This document shows, piece by piece, positions 26,187-34,281 of a stretch of 64,000 nt of DNA. The DNA lies in the NCBI RefSeq assembly GCF_000774145.1, contig NZ_KN322987.1, forward strand, positions 436,756 to 500,755, read 5' to 3'. Position 1 is the stretch's first letter. Each line of letters begins with the position of its first letter. Below the pieces are notes generated by a model. That model saw only the letters and a program-made list of their open reading frames with translations, was not told the DNA's origin and searched no databases. This stretch comes from Pseudomonas mediterranea CFBP 5447. Lineage in GTDB: Bacteria; Pseudomonadota; Gammaproteobacteria; Pseudomonadales; Pseudomonadaceae. The position numbers were made by a program, and so were the translations under genes.

Positions 26187-26954
26187 TCAGATGTAGGTGG
26201 ACGCCAGGCCGCCATCGACCGGCAGGTTGACGCCATTGATCCAGCGGGACTCGTCCGCACTCAGGAAGGCGATGGCAGCCGCCACCTCATCGGCATAGGC
26301 CGGACGCTTCATGCGGTGCGCATCGGCCTCGACGCGCTCCTGGCCGAGCATGCTGACGAAATCACCGAGGATGGGCGTGAACACCGGGCCCGGCGCCACG
26401 CTGTTCATGCGCACCGAGGTCTGCAGGAACCAGGGCTGGGCCTGCACGTAGTTCCAGACGATCAAGGCTTCTTTGAAATACTGGTAGCAACTCTGCTGGG
26501 GCACCGGGTGTTGGGCCAGCCAGGCTTGTCCCTGGAAGAAACTTTCGGTGCGGGCCAGGGCCTTGTGCAGCTCCAACCGCTGCGGCCATTGCGCACCGAG
26601 GATCGAGGCCACGTTGACGATGCTGCCACCGGCACTAATCCGCGGCAGCACCGCCGCGCAAAGGTGGCGCAGGCCGAGATAATTGACCTGGGCCACCAGT
26701 TGCGGATCGGCAGTCCCAGGCACCCCAGCGATATTGCACAAGCCGTCGATCTGATCCGGCAAGCGGCGCACGGCCGCATCGATGGCTTCGGGGTGACTGA
26801 GATCGGCCTGGACGAACTCATCCAGGCTCAGGTTGGGCTCGTTGCGATCCATACCGATCACGATCGCTCCGTAGGCACGCAGGGTTCGGGCGGTCTCGGC
26901 GCCGATGCCCGAGGAGACCCCGGTCACGACAATCCTTTTGCTGGTCAGCTTCAT
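26187..26954 (-). CDS. calA: Coniferyl alcohol dehydrogenase (SDR)
   Basis: A 255-residue short-chain dehydrogenase that oxidises coniferyl alcohol to coniferyl aldehyde with NAD(P)+. Motifs are the cofactor loop TGVSSGIG (12-19), NIAGVPG, and catalytic Tyr-x-x-x-Lys in CYQYFKEAL near residue 157. The size and the inserted segment around 125-150 match CalA of Pseudomonas sp. HR199 and the related 3-alpha-hydroxysteroid dehydrogenases. It is first of the minus-strand operon and directly downstream of a sigma-54 promoter, and the window also holds a calB-type aldehyde dehydrogenase, which supports the call. A steroid or other benzylic alcohol substrate remains possible. Confidence 0.85.
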   Translation of the reverse strand: MKLTSKRIVVTGVSSGIGAETARTLRAYGAIVIGMDRNEPNLSLDEFVQADLSHPEAIDAAVRRLPDQIDGLCNIAGVPGTADPQLVAQVNYLGLRHLCAAVLPRISAGGSIVNVASILGAQWPQRLELHKALARTESFFQGQAWLAQHPVPQQSCYQYFKEALIVWNYVQAQPWFLQTSVRMNSVAPGPVFTPILGDFVSMLGQERVEADAHRMKRPAYADEVAAAIAFLSADESRWINGVNLPVDGGLASTYI

Positions 26955-27022
26955 ACGGATTTCCCGGTTCGTGCTTGTACTGCCCTTCCGAGGACGGCAG
27001 CCAAGTCGTGTTGTTATTGCCG

Positions 27023-27047
27023 AACTAGTTAAGATCGGTAACTAGTT
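27023..27047. promoter_or_regulatory. Paired AACTAGTT palindromes at the calA transcription start
   Basis: Two identical 8-bp palindromes, AACTAGTT, lie at 27023-27030 and 27040-27047, 17 bases start to start. The second overlaps the start site predicted from the sigma-54 promoter (about 27040). This arrangement is what a dimeric repressor or anti-activator would bind and would add a second control layer. Confidence 0.45.
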
Positions 27048-27050
27048 GTA

Positions 27051-27065
27051 GCAAGCGATGTGCCA
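27051..27065 (-). promoter_or_regulatory. Sigma-54 promoter of the calA operon
   Basis: On the minus strand the bases read TGGCAC-N5-TTGC, exactly the -24/-12 consensus with the invariant GG and GC ten bases apart. Transcription should start near 27040 and give a leader of about 86 bases before calA. The adjacent divergent gene encodes an enhancer-binding activator of the XylR class with an intact sigma-54-contact loop, which strongly supports function. Confidence 0.85.
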
Positions 27066-27172
27066 TCTCTCGGCAACGACCGGGCGACCGCTCAAGCACG
27101 CGGCATACAGGCGCTATTGATAAAAAAACGGCGTGATGCGGGAAAAACGAGGGCCGAAAAAAGTGATGATTT

Positions 27173-27188
27173 CAGCAAATTCATGCTG
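27173..27188. promoter_or_regulatory. Candidate upstream activating sequence
   Basis: CAGCA (27173-27177) and TGCTG (27184-27188) form a perfect inverted repeat around AATTCA. It lies 108-123 bases upstream of the -24 element of the calA promoter and just ahead of the activator gene, a normal distance for an XylR/DmpR-type enhancer site. Sequence similarity to known sites was not tested. Confidence 0.4.
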
Positions 27189-27227
27189 CACTATGCGGAT
27201 TATGATTACTCATATTAAGGATTTCCG

Positions 27228-29051
27228 ATGGCAGACAAGCTGATCTCCCTGGCCGAACTCTCCGGCGGAGTCCGAAAGAAACACGTGCGCGGCGCCAGCG
27301 AACAATTGCCGCCCGGCACGGCCCCTACCCTGCAGGATCTGACCGAATGCCTGATGTTCAGCCCGGGCGACGGGCGCATCTGGCTCAACGGCGCACGCAT
27401 GCTGTTGATGCACAGCAGCGGCGTCGGCGCACTGCGGCGGGAGATGATCGAAAGCATGGGCCTGGCCCGGGCCCGAGGCATCCTGCTGCGCACCGGCTAC
27501 CACTGCGGTGCGCGGGATGCGGCATTGATCAAGGAACGCTTCCCCGAGGCTGACTTCCTGGCGCTGTTCGCCGCCGGCCCGATCATCCACGCCATAGAAG
27601 GCGCGGTTAAAGTCGAGCCGGTGCATTTCGAATTCGATATGAACCTGGGCACCTATTACGGTGAGTTCCTCTGGCACCACTCCAGCGAGGATGACGAGCA
27701 CATCGCCCAGTTCGGCATCGGCACCGAGCCGGCGTGCTGGATGCAGACCGGCTACGCCACCGGATACACCTCGGCGATGGTCGGTCGTTTGATCCTCTAC
27801 CGCGAGGTCGAATGCCGCTCCACCGGTTCCAGCATCTGTCGGCTGATCGGTAAACCCGCTGAAGAGTGGGATGATGCAGAAGAAGACCTTGCTGCCCTGA
27901 AAGCCGAACCTTTCGTCAGCAGTGGCGGGCGTAGCACGGTACCTTCCAGCCCGGGCGGCAAGGGCGTGTTGCCGCCCGGTCCGCAAGCCGATGCGCAACC
28001 GACCCAGGACGGCGACATGGTCGGCATCTCCTCGGCATTCAACGCTGCCTGCCACATGCTGCGCCGAGTCGCCCCGACCCAGGCAACGGTGCTGTTCACC
28101 GGTGAATCCGGCGTCGGCAAGGAAATGTTTGCACGCATGCTGCACCGCATCAGCCCGCGGCACGATGCGCCTTTTGTCGCGATCAACTGCGCCGCCATTC
28201 CCGAAAACCTGATGGAGTCGGAGCTGTTTGGCGTCGAGCGCGGGGCCTTCACCGGGGCGACCCAATCCCGCGCCGGGCGTTTCGAACGCGCCGATGGCGG
28301 CACCCTGTTCCTCGACGAAATCGCCACCCTCAGCCTGGTCGCCCAAGGCAAACTGCTGCGGGCCTTGCAGGAAGGTGAGATCGAGCGCGTCGGCGGCAGT
28401 CGTACCTTGAGGGTCGATGTGCGGGTGGTCGCCGCGACCAACGTCGACCTGCGCGCCGCCGCCCAGCACGGCGAGTTTCGCGAAGACTTGTTCTTCCGCC
28501 TGAATGTCTTCCCGATCCACCTGCCGCCCCTGCGCGAGCGCAAGGAAGACATCCCGCTACTGATGACCCACTTCCTGCACCGCTTCACCCGTCATCATGG
28601 CCGGCAGATCAGCGGCTTCACCCCACGCACGGCCGACACCCTGCTCGCCTATGACTTTCCGGGCAACATCCGTGAACTGCAGAACCTGGTAGAGCGCGGC
28701 GTGATCAGCGCGCCGGATGGCGGCGCCATCGACCTGGCCCATCTGTTCACCAGCGGCGAACGCCTGGCGCAGCCGATGTTCTCCATTGGCACCCGCGGTC
28801 AACTGGCGGCCGCCCCGAATGACCCGGCCGCCCCTGCGCCTGCCGCGCCGGCCCAGGCCGGCAATGACGCGATCCAGGCCCTGTTCGGTGGCAAGGACTT
28901 GAGTCGGCTGTCGCTGCAGGAGATCGAGGAAACGATGATCGACCATTGCCTGGCCGAGGTGAAAGGCAACGTTTCCGAGGCCGCGCGCCGGCTTGGGCTG
29001 ACTCGTGCTCAATTGTCGTATCGGCTGTCGCGGCGTTCAGGGGGAAATTGA
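27228..29051 (+). CDS. Sigma-54 enhancer-binding activator of XylR/DmpR type
   Basis: A 607-residue one-component activator. It comprises an N-terminal XylR_N sensory domain (about 18-120), a V4R domain (about 135-200), and an AAA+ domain with Walker A GESGVGKE (292-299), the sigma-54-contacting GAFTGA loop (339-344) and Walker B GGTLFLDE. It ends in a Fis-type helix-turn-helix (about 565-605). In this family small aromatic effectors bind the N-terminal domain and relieve inhibition, so coniferyl alcohol or a related phenylpropanoid is the likely inducer. AAGGA precedes the ATG by seven bases. It is divergent from calA across a region containing the sigma-54 promoter. Confidence 0.93.
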   Translation: MADKLISLAELSGGVRKKHVRGASEQLPPGTAPTLQDLTECLMFSPGDGRIWLNGARMLLMHSSGVGALRREMIESMGLARARGILLRTGYHCGARDAALIKERFPEADFLALFAAGPIIHAIEGAVKVEPVHFEFDMNLGTYYGEFLWHHSSEDDEHIAQFGIGTEPACWMQTGYATGYTSAMVGRLILYREVECRSTGSSICRLIGKPAEEWDDAEEDLAALKAEPFVSSGGRSTVPSSPGGKGVLPPGPQADAQPTQDGDMVGISSAFNAACHMLRRVAPTQATVLFTGESGVGKEMFARMLHRISPRHDAPFVAINCAAIPENLMESELFGVERGAFTGATQSRAGRFERADGGTLFLDEIATLSLVAQGKLLRALQEGEIERVGGSRTLRVDVRVVAATNVDLRAAAQHGEFREDLFFRLNVFPIHLPPLRERKEDIPLLMTHFLHRFTRHHGRQISGFTPRTADTLLAYDFPGNIRELQNLVERGVISAPDGGAIDLAHLFTSGERLAQPMFSIGTRGQLAAAPNDPAAPAPAAPAQAGNDAIQALFGGKDLSRLSLQEIEETMIDHCLAEVKGNVSEAARRLGLTRAQLSYRLSRRSGGN

Positions 29052-29073
29052 TTATCCATGGGGGAGAGTATCT

Positions 29074-29159
29074 GTGGGAGCAAGGCTTGCCCGCGATGAA
29101 GTTAACGCGGTCTGTCCTGAAACCGAGGCACCCTCATCGCGGGCAAGCCTTGCTCCCAC
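29074..29159. repeat. REPIN (paired REP palindromes)
   Basis: Two perfect 26-base inverted copies (29074-29099 and 29134-29159), each beginning or ending with GTGGGAGCAAGG, are separated by 34 bases. This is the dispersed Pseudomonas REP family mobilised by RAYT transposases. It sits between convergent genes and may also act as a transcription barrier. Confidence 0.85.
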
Positions 29160-29177
29160 GGTACTCTCGCCAAAGGC

Positions 29178-29840
29178 TCATCCCGACTCTGATTCGTGCT
29201 GGATGAAACAACGCCCAAACATGCCGAGGGCCACGTCGACCCGTTGGCCGATCTGCTCGTCGGACCAGCTTTGCTGCACGCCCAGGGTGAACAGCTTGAG
29301 TGGTTGCGAGATCAACAACGCATCGATCAACTCGACCGCCGGCTCGACATCCTCCTGAACCAGAAGCCCCTTGCCCGCCGCCTTGTCCAACCAGCTGCGC
29401 AACAGGCCCAGGCATCGCTCGGCGCCTTCCTGGTACCAGATCCTCGCGATGTCCGGCGCAGTCTCGCGCCCTTGCACGGCCATCAAGTAGAGTCCCAGCG
29501 CCAACGGCGACAAGGTCAGGCGCGCCCACAGGGTCAGGTACATGCGCAGTTCGCTGAGCAGATCCTCGGCGCAATCGATACCGCTTTCCAACAACAGCTC
29601 GAGGGTCGACAGGTCCCGGGCCACCAATTGCGACAACAGCACTTCCTTGCTCGCCACCAACTGGTACAGGGTTTTCTTCGAGATGCCGGCGGCGCGGGCG
29701 ATGGTGTCCATGGTGACGTTGGCGAAGTTGCCACTGCCGAGTATCTGCGCCGCCGCGTCGAGCAACAGGCTCATCTGCTCCTCGCGACTGCGCAGCGGCG
29801 GCCGACCGCGCCTGACGGCCTGTGGGGTGGTTTCAGGCAT
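29178..29840 (-). CDS. TetR/AcrR-family regulator next to calB
   Basis: A 220-residue TetR protein. The DNA-binding domain (about 12-60) reads through DTIARAAGISKKTLYQLVASKEVL. The C-terminal ligand domain resembles the AefR-like/TetR_C_7 type. The ATG at 29840 (followed by PETTPQ) is preferred over an upstream start that enters spacer. It follows the esterase and calB genes on the same strand after a REPIN. An inverted repeat ahead of calB could be its operator. Its effector is unknown. Confidence 0.88.
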   Translation of the reverse strand: MPETTPQAVRRGRPPLRSREEQMSLLLDAAAQILGSGNFANVTMDTIARAAGISKKTLYQLVASKEVLLSQLVARDLSTLELLLESGIDCAEDLLSELRMYLTLWARLTLSPLALGLYLMAVQGRETAPDIARIWYQEGAERCLGLLRSWLDKAAGKGLLVQEDVEPAVELIDALLISQPLKLFTLGVQQSWSDEQIGQRVDVALGMFGRCFIQHESESG

Positions 29841-29910
29841 GACGGGGCCTGTTGATCGACATGGGGCAAGTATCCTGGCAAGCATCATTCAAACAGACAA
29901 CACAATAACC

Positions 29911-30007
29911 TGTGGCGAGGGAGCTTGCTCCCGCTGGGCTACGCAGTAGCCCCTCCGGGTCTTGGCGACTGCTTCGCAGTCGAGCGGGAGCAAGCTCCCT
30001 CGCCACA
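29911..30007. repeat. REPIN with internal hairpins
   Basis: A perfect 25-base inverted pair at 29911-29935 and 29983-30007 (core GTGGCGAGGGAGC) encloses two further hairpins, one around GGGCTACG/AGTAGCCC and one CGACTGC-TTC-GCAGTCG. It belongs to a different REP subfamily from the one at 29074. It separates the TetR gene from the esterase. Confidence 0.85.
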
Positions 30008-30043
30008 ATTACTCTTAAAGGCCAAACGGTTTGGGGGCGTCGC

Positions 30044-30982
30044 TCAGGAAAGCACCGTTGCGCAAGCGCTATCGGCTTCCACCGCCACACCCGCGAAAGC
30101 CCCACGCAACGCCTCCTCGATGAACTGCCACGCCTCCTCCGCAGAAGCATCCGGCCCCAGGTGAGTGAACATATGATCGCAGCCGGGAAACATTCTCTCG
30201 TTCACCGCCACACCGGCCTGACGCAGTTTCTCCCCATAGGCCTGGCCTTCGGCGCGCAGGATATCGTACTCGGCAGTGATCAACGTGGCGGCAGGCAGGC
30301 CGCGCAGTGCCTCGACCGGTGCCAGTAATGGCGAGACCAGGACATCGCGGGCCTGGGCCGGGTCGCTCAGGTAACACTGGTTGAAGAGGCGCATCAGCCC
30401 CGGGCCGAGCAGCGGCTTGTCGATCGTCGAGCGCTTCAGCTCAGGAGCCTGGGAGACGTCCAGCGCCGCATAGTCGATGACTTGGTGCACGACTCGGAAT
30501 CGCTCGTGCCCTCGCGCCAGATTCGCCAGACCGGCCGCCAGATTGCCGCCAGCGCTGTGCCCGCCGACAGCGATGCGCTGTGGGTCGATACCCAGCGTCG
30601 CGCCCTGCCCGGCCAGCCACTCCAGCACCTCGAAGCTCTGGCGTAAACCCGCCGGAAAGGGATGCTCGGGGGCCAGGACATAATCCAGATTGACCACCAG
30701 GCAACCCAGGTTATGGGCCAGGCGTCGGCAATAGCTGTCGTCGTGTTCCGGCACTCCAGCGACGAATCCACCGCCATGCAGGTTCAGATACACCGGGAGA
30801 GGTTCCCCAGGCGACGTATCGGGCCAGTAGAACAGCGCCCGCGCCGGCCCCCAGGCTGTCGGGATGTGCCGCTCCTCTACCGTGCGCGGCGGATAAAGTG
30901 CCGCGTCGTAGACGAACTTGGCCTTCATGCGCTTGGCAAGGGCACGCAGCAGCTTGGCCTTGAGCGTTTGCAACAGGTTCAT
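30044..30982 (-). CDS. HSL-family alpha/beta hydrolase (esterase)
   Basis: A 312-residue esterase of the hormone-sensitive-lipase family. The oxyanion motif HGGGF is near residue 69, the nucleophile elbow GHSAGGN near 142, the acid probably in TAEYDILRAEG near 241, and the histidine in CDHMFTH near 273. Members hydrolyse short-chain or aromatic esters. It starts 19 bases after calB with GGGAG seven bases ahead of its ATG, so both are co-transcribed. That context suggests release of coniferyl, feruloyl or acetylated phenylpropanoid esters before oxidation by the Cal enzymes. Confidence 0.88.
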   Translation of the reverse strand: MNLLQTLKAKLLRALAKRMKAKFVYDAALYPPRTVEERHIPTAWGPARALFYWPDTSPGEPLPVYLNLHGGGFVAGVPEHDDSYCRRLAHNLGCLVVNLDYVLAPEHPFPAGLRQSFEVLEWLAGQGATLGIDPQRIAVGGHSAGGNLAAGLANLARGHERFRVVHQVIDYAALDVSQAPELKRSTIDKPLLGPGLMRLFNQCYLSDPAQARDVLVSPLLAPVEALRGLPAATLITAEYDILRAEGQAYGEKLRQAGVAVNERMFPGCDHMFTHLGPDASAEEAWQFIEEALRGAFAGVAVEADSACATVLS

Positions 30983-31001
30983 GATCAGGCTCCCAGATGG
31001 C

Positions 31002-32444
31002 TCAGTTGGCCGTCAGCAAGTGGTCGAGCAGGCCATGGATCATCGGGCCGTAAGGCGCGCGCATCGCCAGATTGGACTCACCGATAGCGCTCTGCACCAC
31101 CACCGCCTTGGCATGGCTGAAGGTGCGGAAACCATAGACACCATGATAGGCGCCCATGCCGGAGTGACCGACCCCGCCAAAGGGCAGTGCCTCGAACAGC
31201 ACATGGCTCATCACGTCGTTGATCACCACGCCGCCCGACGTCGTGCGCTCCAGCACCTGCTCGCGCTCATGCGCATCCTCGCCGAAATAATAGGCCGCCA
31301 ACGGCCGAGGCTGCGCGTTGACGTAGTCGATGGCCGTGGCGAAGTCGCGATAGGTCTTGATCGGTAGCAACGGACCGAAGATTTCCTCGCGCAGTACCTG
31401 CATCTGCTCATCGGGATCGAGCACCAGGGTTGGGGCGATCTTGCGGATCTCGCGGTCGCTCAGGTCTTCTTGCGCAGGGTTGATCTCCACCAGTCGCGCG
31501 CCCTTGGCTTCGGCATCGGCGAGGTAACCGCGCAGACGATCGAAGTTGCGCGGGTTGATGATCGACGTGTAGTCAGCGTTGCTGCGCAGGGTCGGGTACA
31601 TGGCGCTGACGAAACGAATCGCCTCGCCGACGAAGTTCTCCAGCCACTCTTCCGGTAGCAACACGTAGTCCGGGGCCAGGCAGATCTGCCCGGCGTTGAA
31701 GGTCTTCACCGTCAGGACCCGCTGCACCACGGTAGCCAGGTCGGCACTACGGGAAACCAGCACCGGAGATTTGCCACCCAGCTCCAACGTCACCGGCACC
31801 AGGTTGTCCGAGGCGGCACGCATGATGTGTCGGGCCACCGACGTACCGCCGGTAAAGATCAGGTGGTCGAAGGGTTGCGCACTGAACAGCGCCCCGACCT
31901 CGGCATCGCCCAGCACCGTGCAGAGCTCGCGCTCGTCGAAATAGCGGGCAATCAGCTCGTCGATCAACGCCGAGGTACGCGGGGTCAGCTCCGAAGGCTT
32001 GAGCATGGCCCGGTTGCCGGCAGCGAGAATGCTCGCCAGCGGCCCGAAGGCCAATACGATGGGGAAGTTCCACGGGCTGATCACCCCCACGACGCCCAAC
32101 GGCTGGTAGTCAACCCGGGCTTCGCAACCGGGGAACGGGGCCGGATGCGTCTCCGACTGCATCCACTCGGCCAGGTGCTCGCGGCAATGCTTGAGGCTCG
32201 CCACCGAACCGGCGATATCCGACAGCAGCGTCTGTTCGCGACTGCGGTTGCCGAAGTCCGCGGACACCGCCGCGACGATGGCTTCACGGTTTTCCAGCAA
32301 CAGGGCAATCGCCCGATCCAGACGGTCACGGCGCAACGCCAGGCTTGCGGGCCCTTCGTCCAGGTGGGCCTGCTTCATTCGTGCGAGGGCGGTAGCCAGT
32401 TGTTCGGCGGGAGCCGCTGTAGCGTGGTGACCGAGAATACTCAT
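31002..32444 (-). CDS. calB: Coniferyl aldehyde dehydrogenase
   Basis: A 480-residue member of the NAD(P)+ aldehyde dehydrogenase superfamily, length-matched to CalB of Pseudomonas sp. HR199. It oxidises coniferyl aldehyde to ferulate. Motifs are VISPWNFPI (cofactor pocket), FTGGTSVARHI, catalytic Glu in ELGGKSP, and catalytic Cys in NAGQICLAPDYV. The C-terminal half shows EEIFGPLLP and PFGGVGHSGMG. This subgroup has a short C-terminus and relaxed specificity for long or aromatic aldehydes. It heads a unit with the esterase and is separated from calA by the activator gene. Confidence 0.9.
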   Translation of the reverse strand: MSILGHHATAAPAEQLATALARMKQAHLDEGPASLALRRDRLDRAIALLLENREAIVAAVSADFGNRSREQTLLSDIAGSVASLKHCREHLAEWMQSETHPAPFPGCEARVDYQPLGVVGVISPWNFPIVLAFGPLASILAAGNRAMLKPSELTPRTSALIDELIARYFDERELCTVLGDAEVGALFSAQPFDHLIFTGGTSVARHIMRAASDNLVPVTLELGGKSPVLVSRSADLATVVQRVLTVKTFNAGQICLAPDYVLLPEEWLENFVGEAIRFVSAMYPTLRSNADYTSIINPRNFDRLRGYLADAEAKGARLVEINPAQEDLSDREIRKIAPTLVLDPDEQMQVLREEIFGPLLPIKTYRDFATAIDYVNAQPRPLAAYYFGEDAHEREQVLERTTSGGVVINDVMSHVLFEALPFGGVGHSGMGAYHGVYGFRTFSHAKAVVVQSAIGESNLAMRAPYGPMIHGLLDHLLTAN

Positions 32445-32471
32445 GGCGTGGATACCTGCTGGTGGAATTGT

Positions 32472-32489
32472 TATTAGCCAGTACTAATA
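32472..32489. promoter_or_regulatory. Palindromic operator upstream of calB
   Basis: TATTAG (32472-32477) and CTAATA (32484-32489) are a perfect inverted pair around CCAGTA, 28-45 bases upstream of the calB start. Size and symmetry suit a TetR-type dimer; the TetR gene at 29178-29840 is the obvious candidate. No sigma-54 element is found here, so calB is apparently controlled differently from calA. Confidence 0.5.
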
Positions 32490-32547
32490 CCGGGCAAGCA
32501 GGCACCTCTGCCGACTTGCAGGGTGGAGTATGACAAAAAACAGGACA

Positions 32548-32576
32548 AAGGAAACCCATAGGTTTCCTTATTTTTT
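32548..32576. terminator. Hairpin with T-run between calB and oprD
   Basis: AAGGAAACC (32548-32556) pairs with GGTTTCCTT (32561-32569) around a CATA tetraloop, and T-runs follow on both strands (32571-32576 on plus; about ten bases after the stem on minus). On the minus strand it would end transcripts from the porin gene. The surrounding gap 32445-32784 contains only one short AT-rich frame without support. Confidence 0.65.
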
Positions 32577-32784
32577 GCAGGCTGATGAATGGCCGTCAAA
32601 TCCGGAAAGTCATGGCTTACAGCATCTAAAGACGGATTATGTCGCGCAAGTGAACAACCAGCTCCCGTCGTCATCCGACGACCTGGCCTCTCGGTTGAAA
32701 ATCACGAAAACTGGAAAATTGATTATATTTAATAACTTATATTTGGCGCCGCTCATTTGAGTAGCGCCTTGAGGCCGTCCTCGC

Positions 32785-34026
32785 TTACCAGAGCGCCATG
32801 GTGTAACTGACAATCAACCGGTTCTCATCCAGGTCATTGCCAAAGTTCGAACGCACCGAGGCGTTGCGCCATTTCAACCCGAGCCCTTTCAACGTGCCGT
32901 CCTGCACCACGTAGGCAATGTCGGTATTGCGTTCCCACTCCTTGCCCTCCCCCGGCGCAGCGCGCTGCACGTTGTCACCGGAGATGTAGCGGGTCATGAA
33001 CGTCAACCCGGGTACACCGAGGGCGGCAAAGTTGTAGTCATAGCGGGCTTGCCAGGAGCGCTCGTCGATGTTGGCGAAGTCGCCGATCTGGACGAAGTTG
33101 ACCAGATACGGGTCGCTGCGGCTGATGTACGGGAAAGGATCGTCGCCGCTCATGCGCTGGTAACCCAGGCCCACGGCATGACCACCCAGACTGTAGGTAA
33201 ACAGTGCGCCAAAGGCCTGGTTGTCGATGTTGCGGAAATTGCCGTCCTCGGTGCTGCGCGAATAACGCACGTCGCTCTTGAACGATTGACCGGCCCCCAG
33301 GTCCAGGGTATGGACGAACCCGAGGTAGTTCTGCTGGTAGATGTCCTGCAGTTTCCCGTAACGGTACTGCGCCGTGAGGTTGGGCAGGAACTGATAGTCC
33401 GCTCCGGCGAATTGGAACTTGTCGCTGGTGCCGCCGATGCGGTTCGCGGTCATGTCCTGGTAATCGGTGGAGTCGACGACGTTGATCTGGGTGAACTGCC
33501 CACCGGTCAGCTTCAATCGATCGATTTCCTGCACATTCAGCAGTCCGCCCTTGAACGTCGCCGGCAACAGCCGCGTATCGTTGGAGCTCACCACCGGGTC
33601 CTTGATCTGCAGCGTTCCCGCCTTGAGGGTGCTGTTGGACACGCGCACCTTGGCGGTCAGGCCCAGTTCGCCGTAACGGTCTTGCGACCCTCCGGACAAA
33701 TCCGCCGGCAACAGGTTGGTGCCCGCCGTACCGCCACCGGAATCCAGCTTGAAACCGGCCATGCCCAAGACATCCAGGCCGAAACCGACAGTGCCGGCGG
33801 TATAGCCCGACTCCATCCGCAGCAAAAAGCCCTGGGCCCACTCCTCGGCCTTGTCCCGTGAACCTTCCTGGCGGAAGTCGCGGTTGAAGTAGAAGTTGCG
33901 CGCCTCAAGGCTGCCTTTGCTGTCGGCGATGAAATCCGCCCGGGCAGCAGGCATGCCGATCAGGCTCAAGCCAAGCACCGTGCCGATTGGGGCGTATATC
34001 CGCGGGAAGGATCTGAAATGTTGCAT
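32785..34026 (-). CDS. OprD-family outer-membrane porin
   Basis: A 413-residue exported beta-barrel. A signal peptide ends near ARA-DF (residue 30); the mature chain starts with the OprD pattern SLEARNFYFNRDF and finishes in a C-terminal aromatic (TMALW) for BAM recognition. OprD porins carry specific carboxylates, aromatic acids or basic amino acids. Its nearest partner is the divergent LysR gene at 34282 with the DUF1445 gene behind it, so its substrate may be that module's acid. Lying close to calB, it could also take up ferulate-type compounds. Confidence 0.93.
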   Translation of the reverse strand: MQHFRSFPRIYAPIGTVLGLSLIGMPAARADFIADSKGSLEARNFYFNRDFRQEGSRDKAEEWAQGFLLRMESGYTAGTVGFGLDVLGMAGFKLDSGGGTAGTNLLPADLSGGSQDRYGELGLTAKVRVSNSTLKAGTLQIKDPVVSSNDTRLLPATFKGGLLNVQEIDRLKLTGGQFTQINVVDSTDYQDMTANRIGGTSDKFQFAGADYQFLPNLTAQYRYGKLQDIYQQNYLGFVHTLDLGAGQSFKSDVRYSRSTEDGNFRNIDNQAFGALFTYSLGGHAVGLGYQRMSGDDPFPYISRSDPYLVNFVQIGDFANIDERSWQARYDYNFAALGVPGLTFMTRYISGDNVQRAAPGEGKEWERNTDIAYVVQDGTLKGLGLKWRNASVRSNFGNDLDENRLIVSYTMALW

Positions 34027-34281
34027 GCGTGCTCCTTTTATCGGCGCGAGCGAACCCTCTCGGGGGGCTTTGCGGGCGCCTCGTTATTCTTGTGTGAAGA
34101 CGTTGTCGTTGGGACACGGGCGCAGTGAGCTGCGTCGTCGGGGTGGATTCTTCGCGTCACGCCTGGAAAGCGTCAAACGGGAAAAAAGGCAGATCGGACA
34201 TAAGAAAAATTGATGCCTCCAATGGCCCGATCTGGAGTAACAATTGCAATCATAAGAACTACAAGCACCAAGAGAACCGTC

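Noticed and set aside
24503..26230. Long plus-strand open frame of 575 codons opposite the DUF1302 gene
   Set aside because: It mirrors a gene with signal peptide and clear family features; the high GC of third codon positions keeps the opposite strand open, and its own translation shows no domain or ribosome-binding site.
27210..28520. 436-codon minus-strand frame opposite the sigma-54 activator
   Set aside because: The activator has complete Walker A, GAFTGA and helix-turn-helix elements; the opposite frame does not.
32490..32510. Sigma-54 promoter ahead of calB
   Set aside because: The best match has nine rather than ten bases between the -24 and -12 dinucleotides, and that spacing is strict.
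32530..32760. 76-codon frame between calB and the porin gene
   Set aside because: AT-rich, without ribosome-binding site, and overlapping a terminator hairpin.
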